From contig ML679941.1 of assembly GCA_007922225.1 (NCBI GenBank), forward strand, positions 61,942,764 to 62,006,763: a stretch of DNA of 64,000 nucleotides, written 5' to 3'. Position numbers and translations under genes: made by a program. This stretch comes from Emydura subglobosa. Lineage: Eukaryota; Chordata; Testudines; Chelidae. Positions within the stretch are counted from its first letter, which is position 1. Every line of letters starts with the position of its first letter. Below, piece after piece: positions 34,075 through 45,842 of the stretch. Under the pieces are notes generated by a model that did no database searches, was not told the DNA's origin, and was given only the letters and a program-made list of their open reading frames with translations.

Positions 34075-35364
34075 GTCATATGTTTATCAATACCAATGAC
34101 TGCATTGCTCTTTGATAGTGTGTCTCAGATTTTCACAGCGCATTAGTGGTGTGGAATTAGTTATGTCTGGAATGATGGAAACATTTATTTCAAGATTAAC
34201 CACTAAAGTTAACCAATAAAATAAAAAGCTCAATAAACCAAGATAAAGATGCATCTCTGTTCTGATTAGCATATTATGTTAATCAGGAGTTCTGGTAATG
34301 GAGGTGATATGTGATAATGAGAATTTTCTTCATAAACTTATCCTGAACGATTCCGTAGCTGGGGATATGAATACCTAGCACTTAGTGGGGTTTTTTTAAT
34401 ATGAAGGATTGTGTAAACATTAATAAATCCTTACGATATCCTTTTCGTGCTAACTAATTGCCTCACCAGGGTAAATAATTTGCTCATGAACATATAAGTC
34501 ACTGGCAGTGTCAGAATTAGACTTCAGGAGTGCCTAACTTTCAGTCCCATGCTCAGTCCATTAAAACTGTCTATGTGCCTCTCTGTGTTCTAAATAATCT
34601 TGAGGTTGGAGAAAAAGTGGTCTCTGAAATTAAATTGATCCCAAGGACTTTGGGGCAGGCACAGTGTGGAAGAACTCTTACCCAGAAGACTTAGAAGTTA
34701 GGAAATACAGAAAATTGGGAAAATGTTTGGCATAGTTTTCTATAGTGACTTGTGCCCTACTTTGCTATGTTTTATTTAATGCAGCTTGTATTATGAACAG
34801 CTGTCATACTTTCCTGGCTTTTTCATATCTGTTTAGTTTAGTATAATAAACCTAGCCTGCTAAACAGGATCTTATTTTGTATGTCTTACAATCAACTAAA
34901 AAAAATTCTATGTAACAGAAATATGAGTAGCTAATTAGAATGAAATGGCTCGAGTATTTGGAAAATGTTTTCTCTTGTTTTTTTTTTTCTTAGCTCTACT
35001 TTGTAACACCATTAATGCCAATATATTTTGGTCTGTTTTTTTCATTTTTATGGAAGAAGATGCTACATTCTCTATTTTTCTTCTAATCTGGCCTAAATTC
35101 ATTGACTTTCTAGTGAATCTTTAATTTTATGTTGCATTCCTGTGGCTTAAACTGAAAAGCAGCGTTAATTTTTAAGTAAATTATACCACTAACTCATGGC
35201 AAGATCAATGATAAAACAGTCAAGTATGTTGTCCAGTTATTGTTTAGATTTTGAATGTGTTCCTTTTTGTGAGATGCCACCTAAATTGGAAAAGCAATTG
35301 ATCAGGTTTAGGTACTTGCTTTATATATCTCATAATCACTAACTTGAAAATTTTGCCTACACAG
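34075..35364. other. End of intron 2; possible MIR-like remnant
   Basis: AT-rich. Positions 34480-34580 (CATATAAGTCACTGGCAGTG...AATTAGACTTCAGGAGT) resemble a MIR core on the minus strand. No exon besides exon 3 at the end. Confidence 0.3.
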
Positions 35365-35553
35365 GTTTCGAAGTTAGCTGATGTTATGGTGAAATACGGC
35401 GTAAAGAAAGGAGATTGTGTTGTCATCTACATGCCCATGATTCCACAGACAATGTATACCATGCTGGCATGCTCAAGAATCGGAGCCATACATAGCCTCA
35501 TTTTTGGTGGATTTGCCTCTAAAGAGCTTTCTAGTCGCATTGATCATGCGAAG
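35365..35553 (+). CDS. ACSS3: ACSS3 coding exon 3
   Basis: Encodes residues 147-209 (63 codons). It contains KKGDCVVIYMPMIPQ and then GAIHSLIFGGFASKEL, both hallmarks of the AMP-binding superfamily in the acetyl/propionyl-CoA synthetase branch. The acceptor is CCTACACAG and the donor is GTAACA. There are no stops or frameshifts. It stands alone between two introns of more than 13 kb that are full of transposons. Confidence 0.95.
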
Positions 35554-36296
35554 GTAACAAATATTTTAGAGAAAACAAAGTTCATCTTAAGTTATAGAAA
35601 ATAACTGATTGCAGATAAATTACTTTTTCCAGTGATTCTTATATTTCTTCTTATATGGCAAGCAGCCCTGTTTTTTTTAACAGTACATAGCATCAAACTG
35701 CAGACAGATCCTTAGCTGTAGTGTTATATTTTTATACTGAGTTTTAACTTTTTGACCTGTAGAAATATGACTTTTTATCATGCTGCTCTCTTTGCTTAGA
35801 ACAAACATCCTCCTGCGTGGCAACCATTCTGGACACCAAAATCTCTGTTTGAAAGCCACTTTTCACCCAACTCATTGTCTAAGATTCTGCAGACTGCCAA
35901 CCTTGTACCTCTCTCTCTTTGTTTGTTTTGCATCTATCCATATTATGTTGTGAGCTATTCAGCTGCAGACGATGTTCCAGTACACTGTGGTTATAAAGCG
36001 TTATGCATGTCTCACACTGTATGCTTTAAATAATAGCTAGCAATTTCTAATAGAAAATGCATAGTGCTGCTCAAAATGTTTTGAATTCTCATGATTTATT
36101 TTGTTGGAATTACAATTTGAAAAGAGAGAGAGAAATTCACAACAGTTTTTTAAAAATTTATTTTTGCTATTTCAGCAAGCTTGAGGAATGAATTTTAAGC
36201 CTCAGATGTTACTGACTGGCAAAATCACATCATGAAAAGAACTAAGTAGCAGTGTAAAACTTTAAGGTTAATTTATATAATAGCACATTTTTCATT
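35554..36296. other. Start of intron 3, nothing recognised
   Basis: AT-rich intron sequence up to the left terminus of DIRS copy 2. Confidence 0.4.
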
Positions 36297-36531
36297 CCTC
36301 TGAGTGCTTCCTTATGTCGATTCCAAGCAGGTATTTGCATGCTGCATGCACAGTTGTTGGAAGGTTTTTCCGCTAGTGATACCCATCAGGTCAGCTCTGG
36401 TGCCCCTTGGAGTCGTGCCATTATGGCACCATATGTAGGGCCCCATCGACCCACTGCCTCTTCAGTTTCTTCTTACCACCCGTGATGGTTGTTGGAGCTA
36501 CTCTTCTGTCTTGCTTGAGCAAGACCTAGAG

Positions 36532-36709
36532 CAGTGTTTCTTAACCTGGGGTTTTAGAGGGCAAGTGCAGAGCTGGTATTGGGGGTGGCAAGAAAGGCAA
36601 TTGCCTGGAGCCACAGGGGCGCCATGAAACTAAGTTACATGCCTCAGCCCCGTGGGGGTGGGACTCAGGCTTCAGGGGTACAGTAGTTTGGAAAGGTTAA
36701 GAACCACTG
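36532..36709. mobile_element. hAT MITE with perfect 8-bp target duplication
   Basis: A 178-bp element begins CAGTGTTTCTTAACC and ends GGTTAAGAACCACTG. ACCTAGAG flanks it at 36524-36531 and 36710-36717. It sits in the leader of DIRS copy 2. The family is the same general type as the element at 18024 but different inside. Confidence 0.9.
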
Positions 36710-36859
36710 ACCTAGAGTCTTGCAACGTAGCTATCTGTGAATAGTTAGATTTGCTTAGTGATCAATAATTGGTAGTTAGTAGTTATAGTTAAGTTTCTCT
36801 CCCTCCCCAGGGAACCAGGATATGCCTTGATTCCAGGGGTTTAAGCCGTCTGAGTCTTG

Positions 36860-39470
36860 CCATAAGCCTATGTCTAAGGGTGACCTACATGTCTCCTGTT
36901 TGAAATGCCTAGGCGAATCTCACGAGATGAACAGGTGTAAGATTGCTAAAGACTTCAGACCCAGGACCAAGAAGTGGTGGAGGGTCAGACTCAAGTACCT
37001 CCTTGTGGAGGCAGCCATTCGCCCCCCAAACAGCGGGCCAGTCGGACCCCAGCACCTTGGTGTGGAGTGCACCACCCTCAATAAGGGAGCTGCTGGCGCC
37101 AAAGAACACCTCGGCACCCAGAGACTTCAGGCTCTGCTCCTCACTGGCACTGGAATCATCCCAGCACCGCTCCCACTCACCGGTGCTCCACAAGAGGCGT
37201 AAGGAAGCTGACAGAGGGTACTTGCCCAGGGTGAGGTCAGCTACTAAGGATACCAGCGGAGCACGTGCAGGTCAAGGACTCACGTATCTATTCCATCTGA
37301 GGTGACACTGTTGACTCCGGGACCACAGAAGGGCATGTCGAATCTGGTACCTGTGGACTTCCCAGCAAGGGAAAGTCAGGTGGAGGAATTGGATCTCCCA
37401 TCCACCCGCACATCTGTGAGGTGGCTAGAGACCTGATAGCCATGACAGCTCAGCAATCTCCTCCCAGGTCAGAGAGAGCTGTGGTTGTAAGACCTCTGAC
37501 ACTGCAGAAGAGCACAGTACCATCTAGACGCAAACTGGCCATGATGAGGCACTGATTGCCGTCTCCATGGCAGTGCTCTCCAGCACCGTTTTTTGGCACT
37601 GCTGTGATCCCCATGCTCAGATTCAGGGTCTTCCAACTTGGATGCTGAGCTGTACACTTCCCATTGTGGCAGGCACCGCTTGAAAAGATGCTGACGTGGA
37701 CAGGAGTCAGGACAAGTTCCCCCTATGGGGTGTGGCCAGCACAGTGGCAGTAGCCAGTGTCATTGCCCTTCTGGACACGGGCTTATCATCAGGCCCAGGG
37801 GTCTTTCTCCAGAGACCCCCAATTCCTTATCTGAGAGGGACATCTCCCCCTGCCACCAGAGAGCTGTTTGTCACCATGCAGCACCGAGGTCGGAACTGAG
37901 GTCAGCACTGAGAGGAAGGTGGAAACCGGCACTGTGACTGACCCAGGCACAGTACACGACATTCCCTAGCAGGAGGAGTCCCATGAGTCTGAGAGGTGGG
38001 AGGAACAGGCCCTGCCCAAGGCATACTTCTCTTCATCACTAGATGAGGCGGTGGCAGGGACATCAGCTGGCCCACCCCCCATGGACATCAGGGCCCCTCA
38101 GGAGTTGCTGTGGAGGATGGCCCAGAACATACGGCTCTAGGTGTAAGAGGTGAAGGAATCAGTGGACCCCATGGTGGACATTCTGATACCAGGAGGTCCC
38201 TCAAGCGTGGCACTACCTCTTATCAAGACCATTCAGACCACTACAAAAACTCTGTGGCAAACACCCACTTCTATCCCCTGCCCCTCACACACAGCTAAAG
38301 GGATAGAGAAGAAATACTTTGTCCCATCTAGAGGCCATGAGTATCTGTTCACTCACCCACAGCCAGGGTCGTTGGTAGCGTCTGCTGTGAATGAGAAGGA
38401 AAGACAGGGACAGCAGGGCCCTTATCCTAAATCCAAGAACTTGAAGAAGCTGGATCTCTTTGGTAGGAAGGTCTATTTTGCTAGGAGGCTCCAGCTTCGA
38501 ATTGCTAACCAACAAGTGATTCTGAGCTGTTATAACTTCAATTCATGGGACACCATGTTGAAGTTCAAGGATCTGTTTCCTTACTGTTATGCCAGGCACC
38601 GCTGATCACAGCTGCCTGCAGGTTCCGGATACCAGGTGAGAAATAAAAACACGCCCACACCAGTTAGGTAGATTTATCTTTAATCACGGCTTATGCTCCA
38701 ATCAGCAGAGGGAGACTAACGCGCTCTGCGAAGCGGGCTGCAATCCAAGTGGATTCATGGCTGAGTCTCATTGCGCAGCTTGCATTTCAAGCTTTTATAC
38801 AGCATTCTCTAGGGAACAGCAAGCATTGGCTAATTTACAGCACCTGACCTTGCTTCCTCACTTTCCTCCCTTTTTGGTACAGAAAGCAAGCTACACAGCG
38901 GGTTGCGAAACCGGCTCTGCACCTTGTTTTCGGAGCTAGGCAGCTCTCCTTATCAAACCGGTTCTGACCAGACCTGTCAAGCCCCTGTCTCTGTTCAACG
39001 CGTCACAAATGTCTTCTGCAGCCTACACTTATGGACTCTAGATCAGAGTTTGTGGCTATCATACCAGAGGGCAAGACGATACTGAGGACCACACTGCAAG
39101 CTGCCCTAGATGCGGCGGTTTCGGCCACAAGGACAATGTCCTCAGCAATTGCCATGGGGAGGAACTGTTGGCTGCAGGTATCGGGCCTCCCTCCAGAGGT
39201 CCAGCAGAGAATTCAAGATATGCCCTTCGAAGGCTCAGGATTATTCTCCGAGCAAACAGATTCCTTAAAGACTTCATGGCAATGTTAAAATCATTGGGCC
39301 TGCACACACTCACCCCACAAAGGAAGTATTTTAAGGCCTACCGCCTCTGCAGTTTTACTCTCACAGACCAGACCGGACTATTCAAGGAAGAAGGGCAGAA
39401 ACAGCAGAAAGCCTCAGCCTCCTTCCACCCAAGGCTGGGGTTCAATGAGGCAGCTCTCCGGATCTAAGCA
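36860..39470 (+). pseudogene. DIRS copy 2 gag-like gene (broken)
   Basis: The N-terminal part has a CCHC zinc knuckle, CLKCLGESHEMNRC at about 36896-36940 (C-x2-C-x4-H-x4-C), useful for RNA binding. A middle part around 38150-38600 has KLDLFGRKVYFARRLQLRIANQ and NSWDTMLKFKDL. After the solo LTR the frame resumes with SEFVAIIPEGKTILRTTLQAALDAA and GLPPEVQQRIQDMPFEGSGLF. Stops and frameshifts separate the parts. Equivalent segments occur in copy 3 (48616-50700). Confidence 0.75.
38585..39027 (-). mobile_element. Solo LTR nested in the gag of DIRS copy 2, minus strand
   Basis: A 443-bp insert on the plus strand runs TGTTATGCCAGG...GCAGCCTACA, TG to CA. Flanks are CTTAC (38580-38584) and CTTAT (39028-39032), four of five matching. 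On the minus strand it has a TATA box (GTATAAAAGC, plus-strand 38791-38800) and an ATTAAA signal (plus-strand TTTAAT near 38674). The gag reading KFKDL...SEFVA is rejoined when it is ignored. Confidence 0.7.
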
Positions 39471-39659
39471 ATCATTTTGAGGGTGCGCCTAAGGGCGACA
39501 TACCAGGCCAGAGCCCGGATCCTTACCCTTGTTTTTTGAATCATCTATTCCAGTTCTATCAGGTGTGGGCCCAGATAACCTCAGACAGATGGGTGCTTCA
39601 CACTGTACATCTGGGATATTCTCTCCAGTTCTGTTCCTTCTTGCTTCCTGCCCCCTCCC

Positions 39660-40470
39660 TCGTCCCTCTTCAGGGATCCTTTCATGAGCAACTTCGTATA
39701 CAGTAGGTGCAAATGTAGGGGCAGTGGGGGAGGTTCCTCGGGAATTATGGGAAAACTGGTTCTACTCCCGTTATTTCCTAATCCCAAAATCCAAAGGGGG
39801 TCTCAGGCCCATCCTAGACATGCGAAACCTCAATAGATTCATGAAGAAGCGGAAATTTTGCCTGGTTTCCTTGGCCACCATCATTCCTCTCTGGATCCAG
39901 GGGCCTGGTACGCTACCCTTGACTTGAAAGATACCTACTTTCACATACTGATAATCCCACCCTCAGATTCATAGTAAACACACTCATTACCAGTTTACAA
40001 TTCTCCCCTTTGGGTTGTCAGCGGTTCTCCGAGTCTTCACCAAGTGCATCGCAGTCGTCGTAGCCTTTCTGAGGTGGCACTGGATTCAGATGTTCCCATA
40101 CCTGGATGACTGGTTGGTCAAGGGCCACTCCAAGGCCCAGGTAGAGGCCCATGTGTCCCTAATTCAATCAATGTTCAGCAAGATGGGGCTATTGCTGAAC
40201 ATCCCCAAGTCGACCCTATCCCTCACTCAAAGAATAGAATTTATAGGAGCCACACTGGTACTCCACCCAGTTCAGGGCACTCCTACCAGTCTCTCGCTTC
40301 CACAATATGAGCTCCATCATAGAGAACCTCAGACACTTCCCTTCTACGACAGCACAGACTTGCTTAAAGTTTCTTGGTTATATGGCACACCCGACGCTTT
40401 GGCTCAGACCTCTGCAGACTTGGCTAGCATTACTGTATCGCCCAAACAGGGACAGTCTGAGTAAGGTAGT
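39660..40470 (+). pseudogene. DIRS copy 2 reverse transcriptase (broken)
   Basis: Visible blocks are NWFYSRYFLIPKSKGGLRPILDMRNLNRF (39750-39840, split here only by my wording), LPFGLSAVLRVFTKC (about 40002-40050) and the catalytic box MFPYLDDWLVKG with both Asp and the Tyr kept (about 40090-40125). The segment with the first catalytic Asp (LKDTYFH-like, near 39925) is interrupted by stops. The thumb continues to RIEFIGATL at about 40240. Confidence 0.8.
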
Positions 40471-40499
40471 TTCACTCCTCTCTGTGGTTACTGAGTCTC

Positions 40500-40954
40500 T
40501 TCGGTGATGGCTCAGTTAGAGTGCATTTTGCGCGGGAGTGCCAGACTACAACCCTCACTGACTCTGGTCACAGACGCTTTTGGAGCTGGGATGGGGAGCC
40601 CATCTAGGGTCCCTCCGGACTTAAGGGCTCTGATCCCATTCAGAGTTCACCCTCCACATCAATGTCAAGGAGCTCAGAGCAGTCTGCCTAGCCTGCCAAA
40701 TATTCCATACCCATCTAAAGGGACAATGTATATCAGTCATGATATACCATATGACAATACCACAGCAGTGTTTTACAAAAACAGACAGGAAGGAGCTCGC
40801 TCCTCTGCCCTGTGCCATGAAGCCCTCAAGCTGTGGGAATTCTGTATAGCCCACTGTCTACACCAAGAGGCGTCATACCTCCCGGGGACCCAGAAAAAGC
40901 TGGTGGACCGTCTGTCATGCTGGATGGATTGGGGAGGGGGGCATTTATTATATT
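40500..40954 (+). pseudogene. DIRS copy 2 RNase H (truncated)
   Basis: Shifting frames carry LVTDAFGAGMG, then NVKELRAVCLACQ-like, then EFCIAHCLHQEASYLPGTQKKLVDRLS, the RNase H order seen intact in copy 3. It is cut by the Penelope-like insertion. Confidence 0.65.
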
Positions 40955-41165
40955 AGTTCCAGAGGGGTAGCCGTGTTAGTGTGTATACAGCAAAAACAAT
41001 GAGAGTTCTGTGGCACTTTAAAGACTAACAAATTTAATATTTGTAGGCATAAGCTTTCGAGAGACTTCAGCTCTCTTCTTCAGATGCAGTCTCTGAAGTC
41101 TCTCGAAAGCTTATGCCTACAAATATTAAATTTGTTAGTCTTTAAAGTGCCACAGAACTCTCGTT
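40955..41165. mobile_element. Penelope-like palindrome with 12-bp target duplication
   Basis: The element is flanked by ATTTATTATATT at 40943-40954 and 41166-41177. Its left arm (minus orientation) and shorter right arm are inverted copies meeting near 41087. Each carries the ACTAACAAATTTAATATTTGTAGGCATAAG-type end, and the left arm a complete CTGAAGA-stem-GAAA motif. Related to, but a different family from, the element at 22386. Confidence 0.78.
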
Positions 41166-41177
41166 ATTTATTATATT

Positions 41178-41850
41178 GTTTAACATCAGTATGTCAAAAT
41201 CATAATAATTCATATGAGATATGCCGTGTCTCATACGGTTAGAAAGGCTATAATGTGCTAAGTAAGATGATAATGTGTATGTTCATGTGTTATATGTGTA
41301 ATGGAAGTTATGGATATGGTTGATATATCTGTATTTCAAATTGTGCTGTGTCTGGGCGACACCCCAGACAGAATGGCTGTAGAACAAAAGCCTGCTTAAT
41401 GGCCCATTAAGAAATTCACAGGTACAATGGGCCCAGGGGGAGAAGCCAGGTTATACCTGATGAGTCACCAGGACTTACTCATGTGACTCTGGACTCCATT
41501 TTGGTTTCTGCAAAATTCCACAAGCAACATGGCACAGACCAAAGGACATAAAAGGCAGCTGCCCGGGATCCATTTTGTCTTCAGTCACCAGTCTTTAGTC
41601 TGTCTTTCAGTCATCACCTACCTCTGGATCAACTAATCTATTGAAGCTGTGAAACAAAGGACTGAGACCCATCCAGGTACTGGATGTATACCAGAGGGAC
41701 TGTACAAGCCTTCAAACTCCACAATTCTTCTAGAAACCTGATATATTTGGACTTTCAAATCATTTGTATGTATCTGATTGATTTAATCCTTTAACACTTC
41801 TCTTATAGTTTATTTCTTTTTATAATAAACCTTTAGTTTTATTTACTAAA
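41178..41850 (+). mobile_element. LTR-like segment between DIRS parts
   Basis: It has a TATA-like ACATAAAAGG at about 41547, a CAGTC-rich leader and a TATAATAAACCTTTAG signal at 41820 followed by AAGGATTG. This is the same signal order as in 24785-25760. DIRS sequence resumes immediately at about 41853. The 3' (U5) end of the LTR appears lost. Confidence 0.5.
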
Positions 41851-42146
41851 GGATTGTCTGACAGAATGAAAGGCCTCCCAGTGTCTTCCCAGAGGATTTC
41901 GTCGTGGATCACGTCCTGCATTAAGACTTGCTATGACCTGACAAAGAGACCAGCCCTAGCACTAACAGCACACTCCACGAGGGCACAGAACTCCTCAGCA
42001 GCTTTCCTGGTGCATGTCCCTATGCAAGAGATCTGCAAGGCTGCTGTGTGGTCATCAATCCACACCTTCACCTCATTTTATGCCATCACCCAACAGGCCA
42101 GGGATGATGCAGCATTCAGCAGAGCAGTGATCCAATCAGTGATTCC
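41851..42146 (+). pseudogene. DIRS copy 2 tyrosine recombinase, C-terminal part
   Basis: An open frame of about 98 codons covers the C-terminal catalytic half: LALTAHSTR (H-x-x-R box), ICKAAVWSS and HTFTSFYAIT with the nucleophile Tyr (TAT at about 42079). The N-terminal half with the first catalytic Arg is missing. In DIRS elements this enzyme integrates the DNA circle without target duplication. Confidence 0.8.
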
Positions 42147-42240
42147 ATGAACTCCGACCCCTCCTCCTGCCATCAGCTTGGGAGTCACGTACTTGGAATT
42201 GACATGAGCAAGCACTTGAAGAAGAAAAACAATTACTTAT

Positions 42241-42512
42241 CTTTTTGTAACTTGTTCTTCAAGATGTGTTGCTCGTGTCCATTCCAAGACCCATCCACCT
42301 TCCCCTCTGTTGGAGCCAGCCAGCAAGAAGGAACTGAAGAGGCGGCAGGTTGGCGAGGCCCTATAAACGGCTCCATCATGGTGTGACACCTGAGCCGACC
42401 TGACGGGTACCACTAGGGGAAAAACCTTCCAATGACTGTGCATGTAGGCACACACATGTACATGAAATGGACATGAGCGACACATTTCTGAGAACAAGTT
42501 ACAAATAGGTAG
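42241..42512 (-). mobile_element. Miniature DIRS derivative joined to copy 2, minus strand
   Basis: Positions 42241-42284 (TGTAACTTGTTCTTCAAGATG...CCATTCC) and 42466-42512 (ATGGACATGAGCGACACATT...AACAAGTTACAA) are inverted terminal repeats. The stretch between, from about 42320 to 42465, is the reverse complement of the left leader of copy 2 (36320-36475), including the ACTGAAGAGGC and GGAAAAACCTTCCAA words. It contains nothing else. Confidence 0.65.
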
Positions 42513-42539
42513 GTAACCTTTTTTTTTTTTTCCACAGTA

Positions 42540-42735
42540 CTTCGCAAATATTAGCTAATTAATCCTACTAGACCTTCTCTAAGGGACTGAAAGAGACAAC
42601 AGTAAACAATATCCCTATTTTATAGATGAAAAAACAGAGAGGGAGGTTAAGTGATTTATCCTAGGCCACACAGCAAATCTGTGGCAAAGCTAGGCATAGA
42701 ACGAGGAGGTGCATGCCCTTCGTTCTGTGGCTAGA
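42540..42735 (-). mobile_element. MIR-type SINE, minus strand
   Basis: CCCTATTTTATAGATGAAAAAACAGAGAG-GAGGTTAAGTGATTTATCCTAGGCCACACAGC is the reverse complement of the MIR core; the stretch to 42727 gives the rest. The MIR/CORE-SINE family is ancient and found in all amniotes. Confidence 0.8.
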
Positions 42736-43720
42736 TTATGTTGTCCTTTGTTTTAAATTTAAAAGGCAACTCTAATTGAACTATGTTTTATTGTCTTGAT
42801 GATTTTTTGCTCTAACTAGTTTTCATGTTGAACACATGTTGATGTGTAATACAATGAAACAGTAAGAGAAGAGATGAGCCACATTATCATACCTAAATTT
42901 CAAGATTTGCCCACATTTCAGAAAGCTGTACAGCTTTTAAAAAGTTTACTGTAAATTATATTAGGACTATTTTAAAGCACATGCATTTAAATAATTGTGT
43001 AATGGATGGCACTCTGCTGAACTCAAAGTTAATAAGGTATTCTTTAGTAATTGCCAAATGAGTACTCTAATTTGTGCTTATCGAACACTGAGATACCAAA
43101 CCTGATGTTAATATCATATGCTAGAAAGAGTTAAGTCTTGGAACAGAGATTAATCTGTGAGAAGCTCTTTTGGAAGAAAGGTCACATTTTAAATCTTGTC
43201 AAAAGACCCCAAATGTAAGTAATAACAAGAACTTTCTATTGGCTGTAGAAAAGTACATATACAGTACCATTTTCCCTTAATTTGTCTTGAATTTTAAATA
43301 GCTCTGGGAGTGCTGCATAGACCTACAGCTGATGATTGTTAGTCTTCTCAGGTACTGACTGTGCTATAGACATAAGTGAATTGAGATGAAGTGATACGGC
43401 ATGGGAGTACAGCCATTTGTTGTAACCTCCTCTCACTTGAAGTAGAGAATATATATACTTTGCTATACTGAAATAACAGATACTTTTTTTCTGATGGCTA
43501 TTAATTGTCTGTTAGATCTCAACACAGTATTTGTTTGGGCATCTTATTTTAATACTTCATAATTTTTAAAAGGAAAACTGCAAGGGCACTTCAGATATAA
43601 CATGGTCGGATGCACAGCTTACAGATGCTGTGTCTTAAGTCACTGAAGCCTCTTGGAGTATGTCACATTGCAATTAAAGACCAATAGCTGGCTCATGTCA
43701 CCTGATTCAGGCTAAGGGAC
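42736..43720. other. Intron 3, nothing recognised
   Basis: AT-rich intron sequence, no exon or repeat recognised. Confidence 0.4.
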
Positions 43721-44639
43721 TGCTTAATTGCGGTGTAGACATTCAGATGGGTTGCTATCACCTGGTGGACATGGGAAAGAACAGACAAAAAGTGCTTGGA
43801 CAAAACCCCTGTCCCAAAATCATCATCTGTCCTGTCACGGACATGGGACACAGGGGCTGCTTGCCAGTAGAAAGCAGATCCCTGTCACTCAACGTCAGCA
43901 ATTGGGACCTGCAGCAGAGCTAGTCTCCAGGCAATCTCATCAGTATCATTGGGCTGAAGCAGGCTGCCTGATTGGCTTGAAGGGCCAGCAGGCCCGCTTT
44001 TAAGCCAGCAACAATAGCTGTTCGCTGGCTACTCAATGCTCATGCCCGCTAGTGTGACTGCTCCTGTATTATCTTCCTGCTGCTCCTGTCTTGCACTCAG
44101 CCTTGCCATGATCCTGCCAATACCTTGAATCCCTCCTTGCCTGCTACTCTGCTTGCTCCAGTTCTGACCTCCCAGTTTGACCCTTGGCGCTGGCTTCTGA
44201 CTGCTGCTTCTGCCTCTGACTGTAGTCCCAGGGTCTAATGCTTGGTTCCTGATGCCTGACCACTAGCTAGACACTTTTTCCAACCACTAGGCTAGACTGC
44301 CCTCCTGCTGGTTGTCTGACACTGATACACAGACCCACCAGGAGTAGGGCGGGCTGCCACTACTCTCATCCCTGTACCATGAGCTCTTCAGCTCTGTTCC
44401 ACCAAGCTACAGAGCAGTTGGAGCGACTTGTTCCTGGCCGATGGGAAGAAGCAGACACTGTCTGGCAGGTGAAGTAGATGGGACTCTGTGCCCTGGGGCT
44501 CCTCTCCAGGTGGTGATGTGTTCCTGGGCCTAACTACTCACAAGGGGTATTACAGGGAAAAGAGGTGCCTGATGCTCCTGGGGAGGAGCAGACAGAGGTA
44601 GGAGGTTTCCAGACTCAGCTATTCCCTGGGGCGCTTATA
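43721..44639. repeat. Unclassified, possibly LTR-derived repeat
   Basis: C/T-rich stretch with many TGCT and CTTG words (44040-44260) after GCTTTTAAGCC at 43997, resembling the leader of an LTR element. No ends, no genes. Class not settled. Confidence 0.3.
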
Positions 44640-44998
44640 ATTTAAAACAAACAAAAGGAAGTACTTCATGCAATGCACAGTCACACCATGGGACTCGTTG
44701 CCAGAGGATGTTGTGAAGGCCAAAACTATAACAAGATTCAAAAAAGAATTAGATAAGTTCATGGAGGATAGGTCCATCAATGGCTATTAGCCAAGATGGT
44801 CCGGGATGCAACCCCATGCTCTGGGTGTCCCTAGCCTCTGACTGCCAGAAGCTGGAAGTGGGCAATAGGGGATGGATGACTTGATGATTGCCTGTTCTGT
44901 TCATTCCCTCTGAAGTAGCTGTCATTGGCCTCTGTCAGAAGATGGGATACTGGGCTAGATGGACCATTGGTCTGACCCAATATGGCTGTTCTTATGTT
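44640..44998 (+). mobile_element. CR1 LINE 3' end
   Basis: GTGGGACTCGTTGCC-type, then the TTAGATAAGTTCATGGAGGATAGGTCCATCAATGGC stretch and the GGGCTAGATGGACCATTGGTCTGACCCAATATGGC...TTCTTATGTT terminus. Same subfamily as the CR1 split at 30533/33898. Confidence 0.85.
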
Positions 44999-45842
44999 GG
45001 GTGTTGGGGAATGCTTGATATCCCTGGGGGATCTGGTCAGGAGTGGGTCAGTACTTATGAGTGCAGCCTCTCATTCCCTGTGGCCTATCTGTGCAGCAGT
45101 TGGCTGTCATGGCAGGCTCCCTGCCTGTCTCTTTCCCCCACTGTGCACGGCAGGAGCCACCAACAGGCAATTTAACCATCCCTATACAGGCATGCTTAGG
45201 GATCTGTGGGGGCTCTGGGCAGAGAGCTGTGTCCAGAGAATTCAAGCAGGTAAAAAAGTCAGAGCAGAAACTGGGAAAAATACAAATACTGGATTTTTCA
45301 AAACCCAGGAATTTTTTTAGATTTCTGGTGGAAAAAACAAAAAATGAGGGACTTGATTGATTCTGAAGAAGATATTGTTCCTGCACACTGACACATCTCT
45401 GAGTGGCTACTCCTTATTATCATCATGAAGGGATTGGATCTTTTGTGTGACTAGGCACTAAGATCAGCACGGTACTTAAGAGACATGATTTCCTCAGAAT
45501 AATTGCAGCCCCGTTTTATGTGAAAGCACTATTTATTTATTTTTGTAATACATGTTTTTAAAAAGTTCACTCTACCGTAGATTTAAAAAGCAACAGCATA
45601 TACCTTTTATTACCCACTATTCTAGTATGATTCAGCTGCTTTTATGTAGAACACTACATAATACCTGACCGGACTAAAGAGGAGTTGCAGTCCCACATGG
45701 ATTATATGCCCACATGGTAGCAGCTAGTCCAGCTAGTAGGACTATATAAACACTAGTTTCTTTCCTGCCCCTCTGCTGTTTAAATTTCCTACCATTGCAC
45801 TACTATCAATGCAGCTCCACTAGTGGAAGCAACAGAGGAAGT
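44999..45842. other. Intron 3, nothing recognised
   Basis: No exon or named element. Confidence 0.4.

Larger units (their letters stand above)
36297..42240 (+). mobile_element. DIRS retrotransposon copy 2, with four or more nested changes
   Basis: The left terminus (CTGAGTGCTTCCTTATGTCGATTCCAAG) and right terminus (CTTGGAATTGACATGAGCAAGCACTTGAAG) are inverted copies. Between them, in DIRS order: gag-like with a zinc knuckle, reverse transcriptase, RNase H, then only the C-terminal part of the tyrosine recombinase. It is interrupted by a hAT MITE (36532-36709), a solo LTR (38585-39027), a Penelope-like palindrome (40955-41165) and LTR-like DNA (41178-41850) that stands where about a kilobase of recombinase sequence should be. 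It lies in intron 3 in gene orientation. Confidence 0.88.

Noticed and set aside
44888..45360. Frames of 95-112 codons at 44.9-45.4 kb
   Set aside because: They begin in the CR1 tail and overlap on both strands, with no domain.
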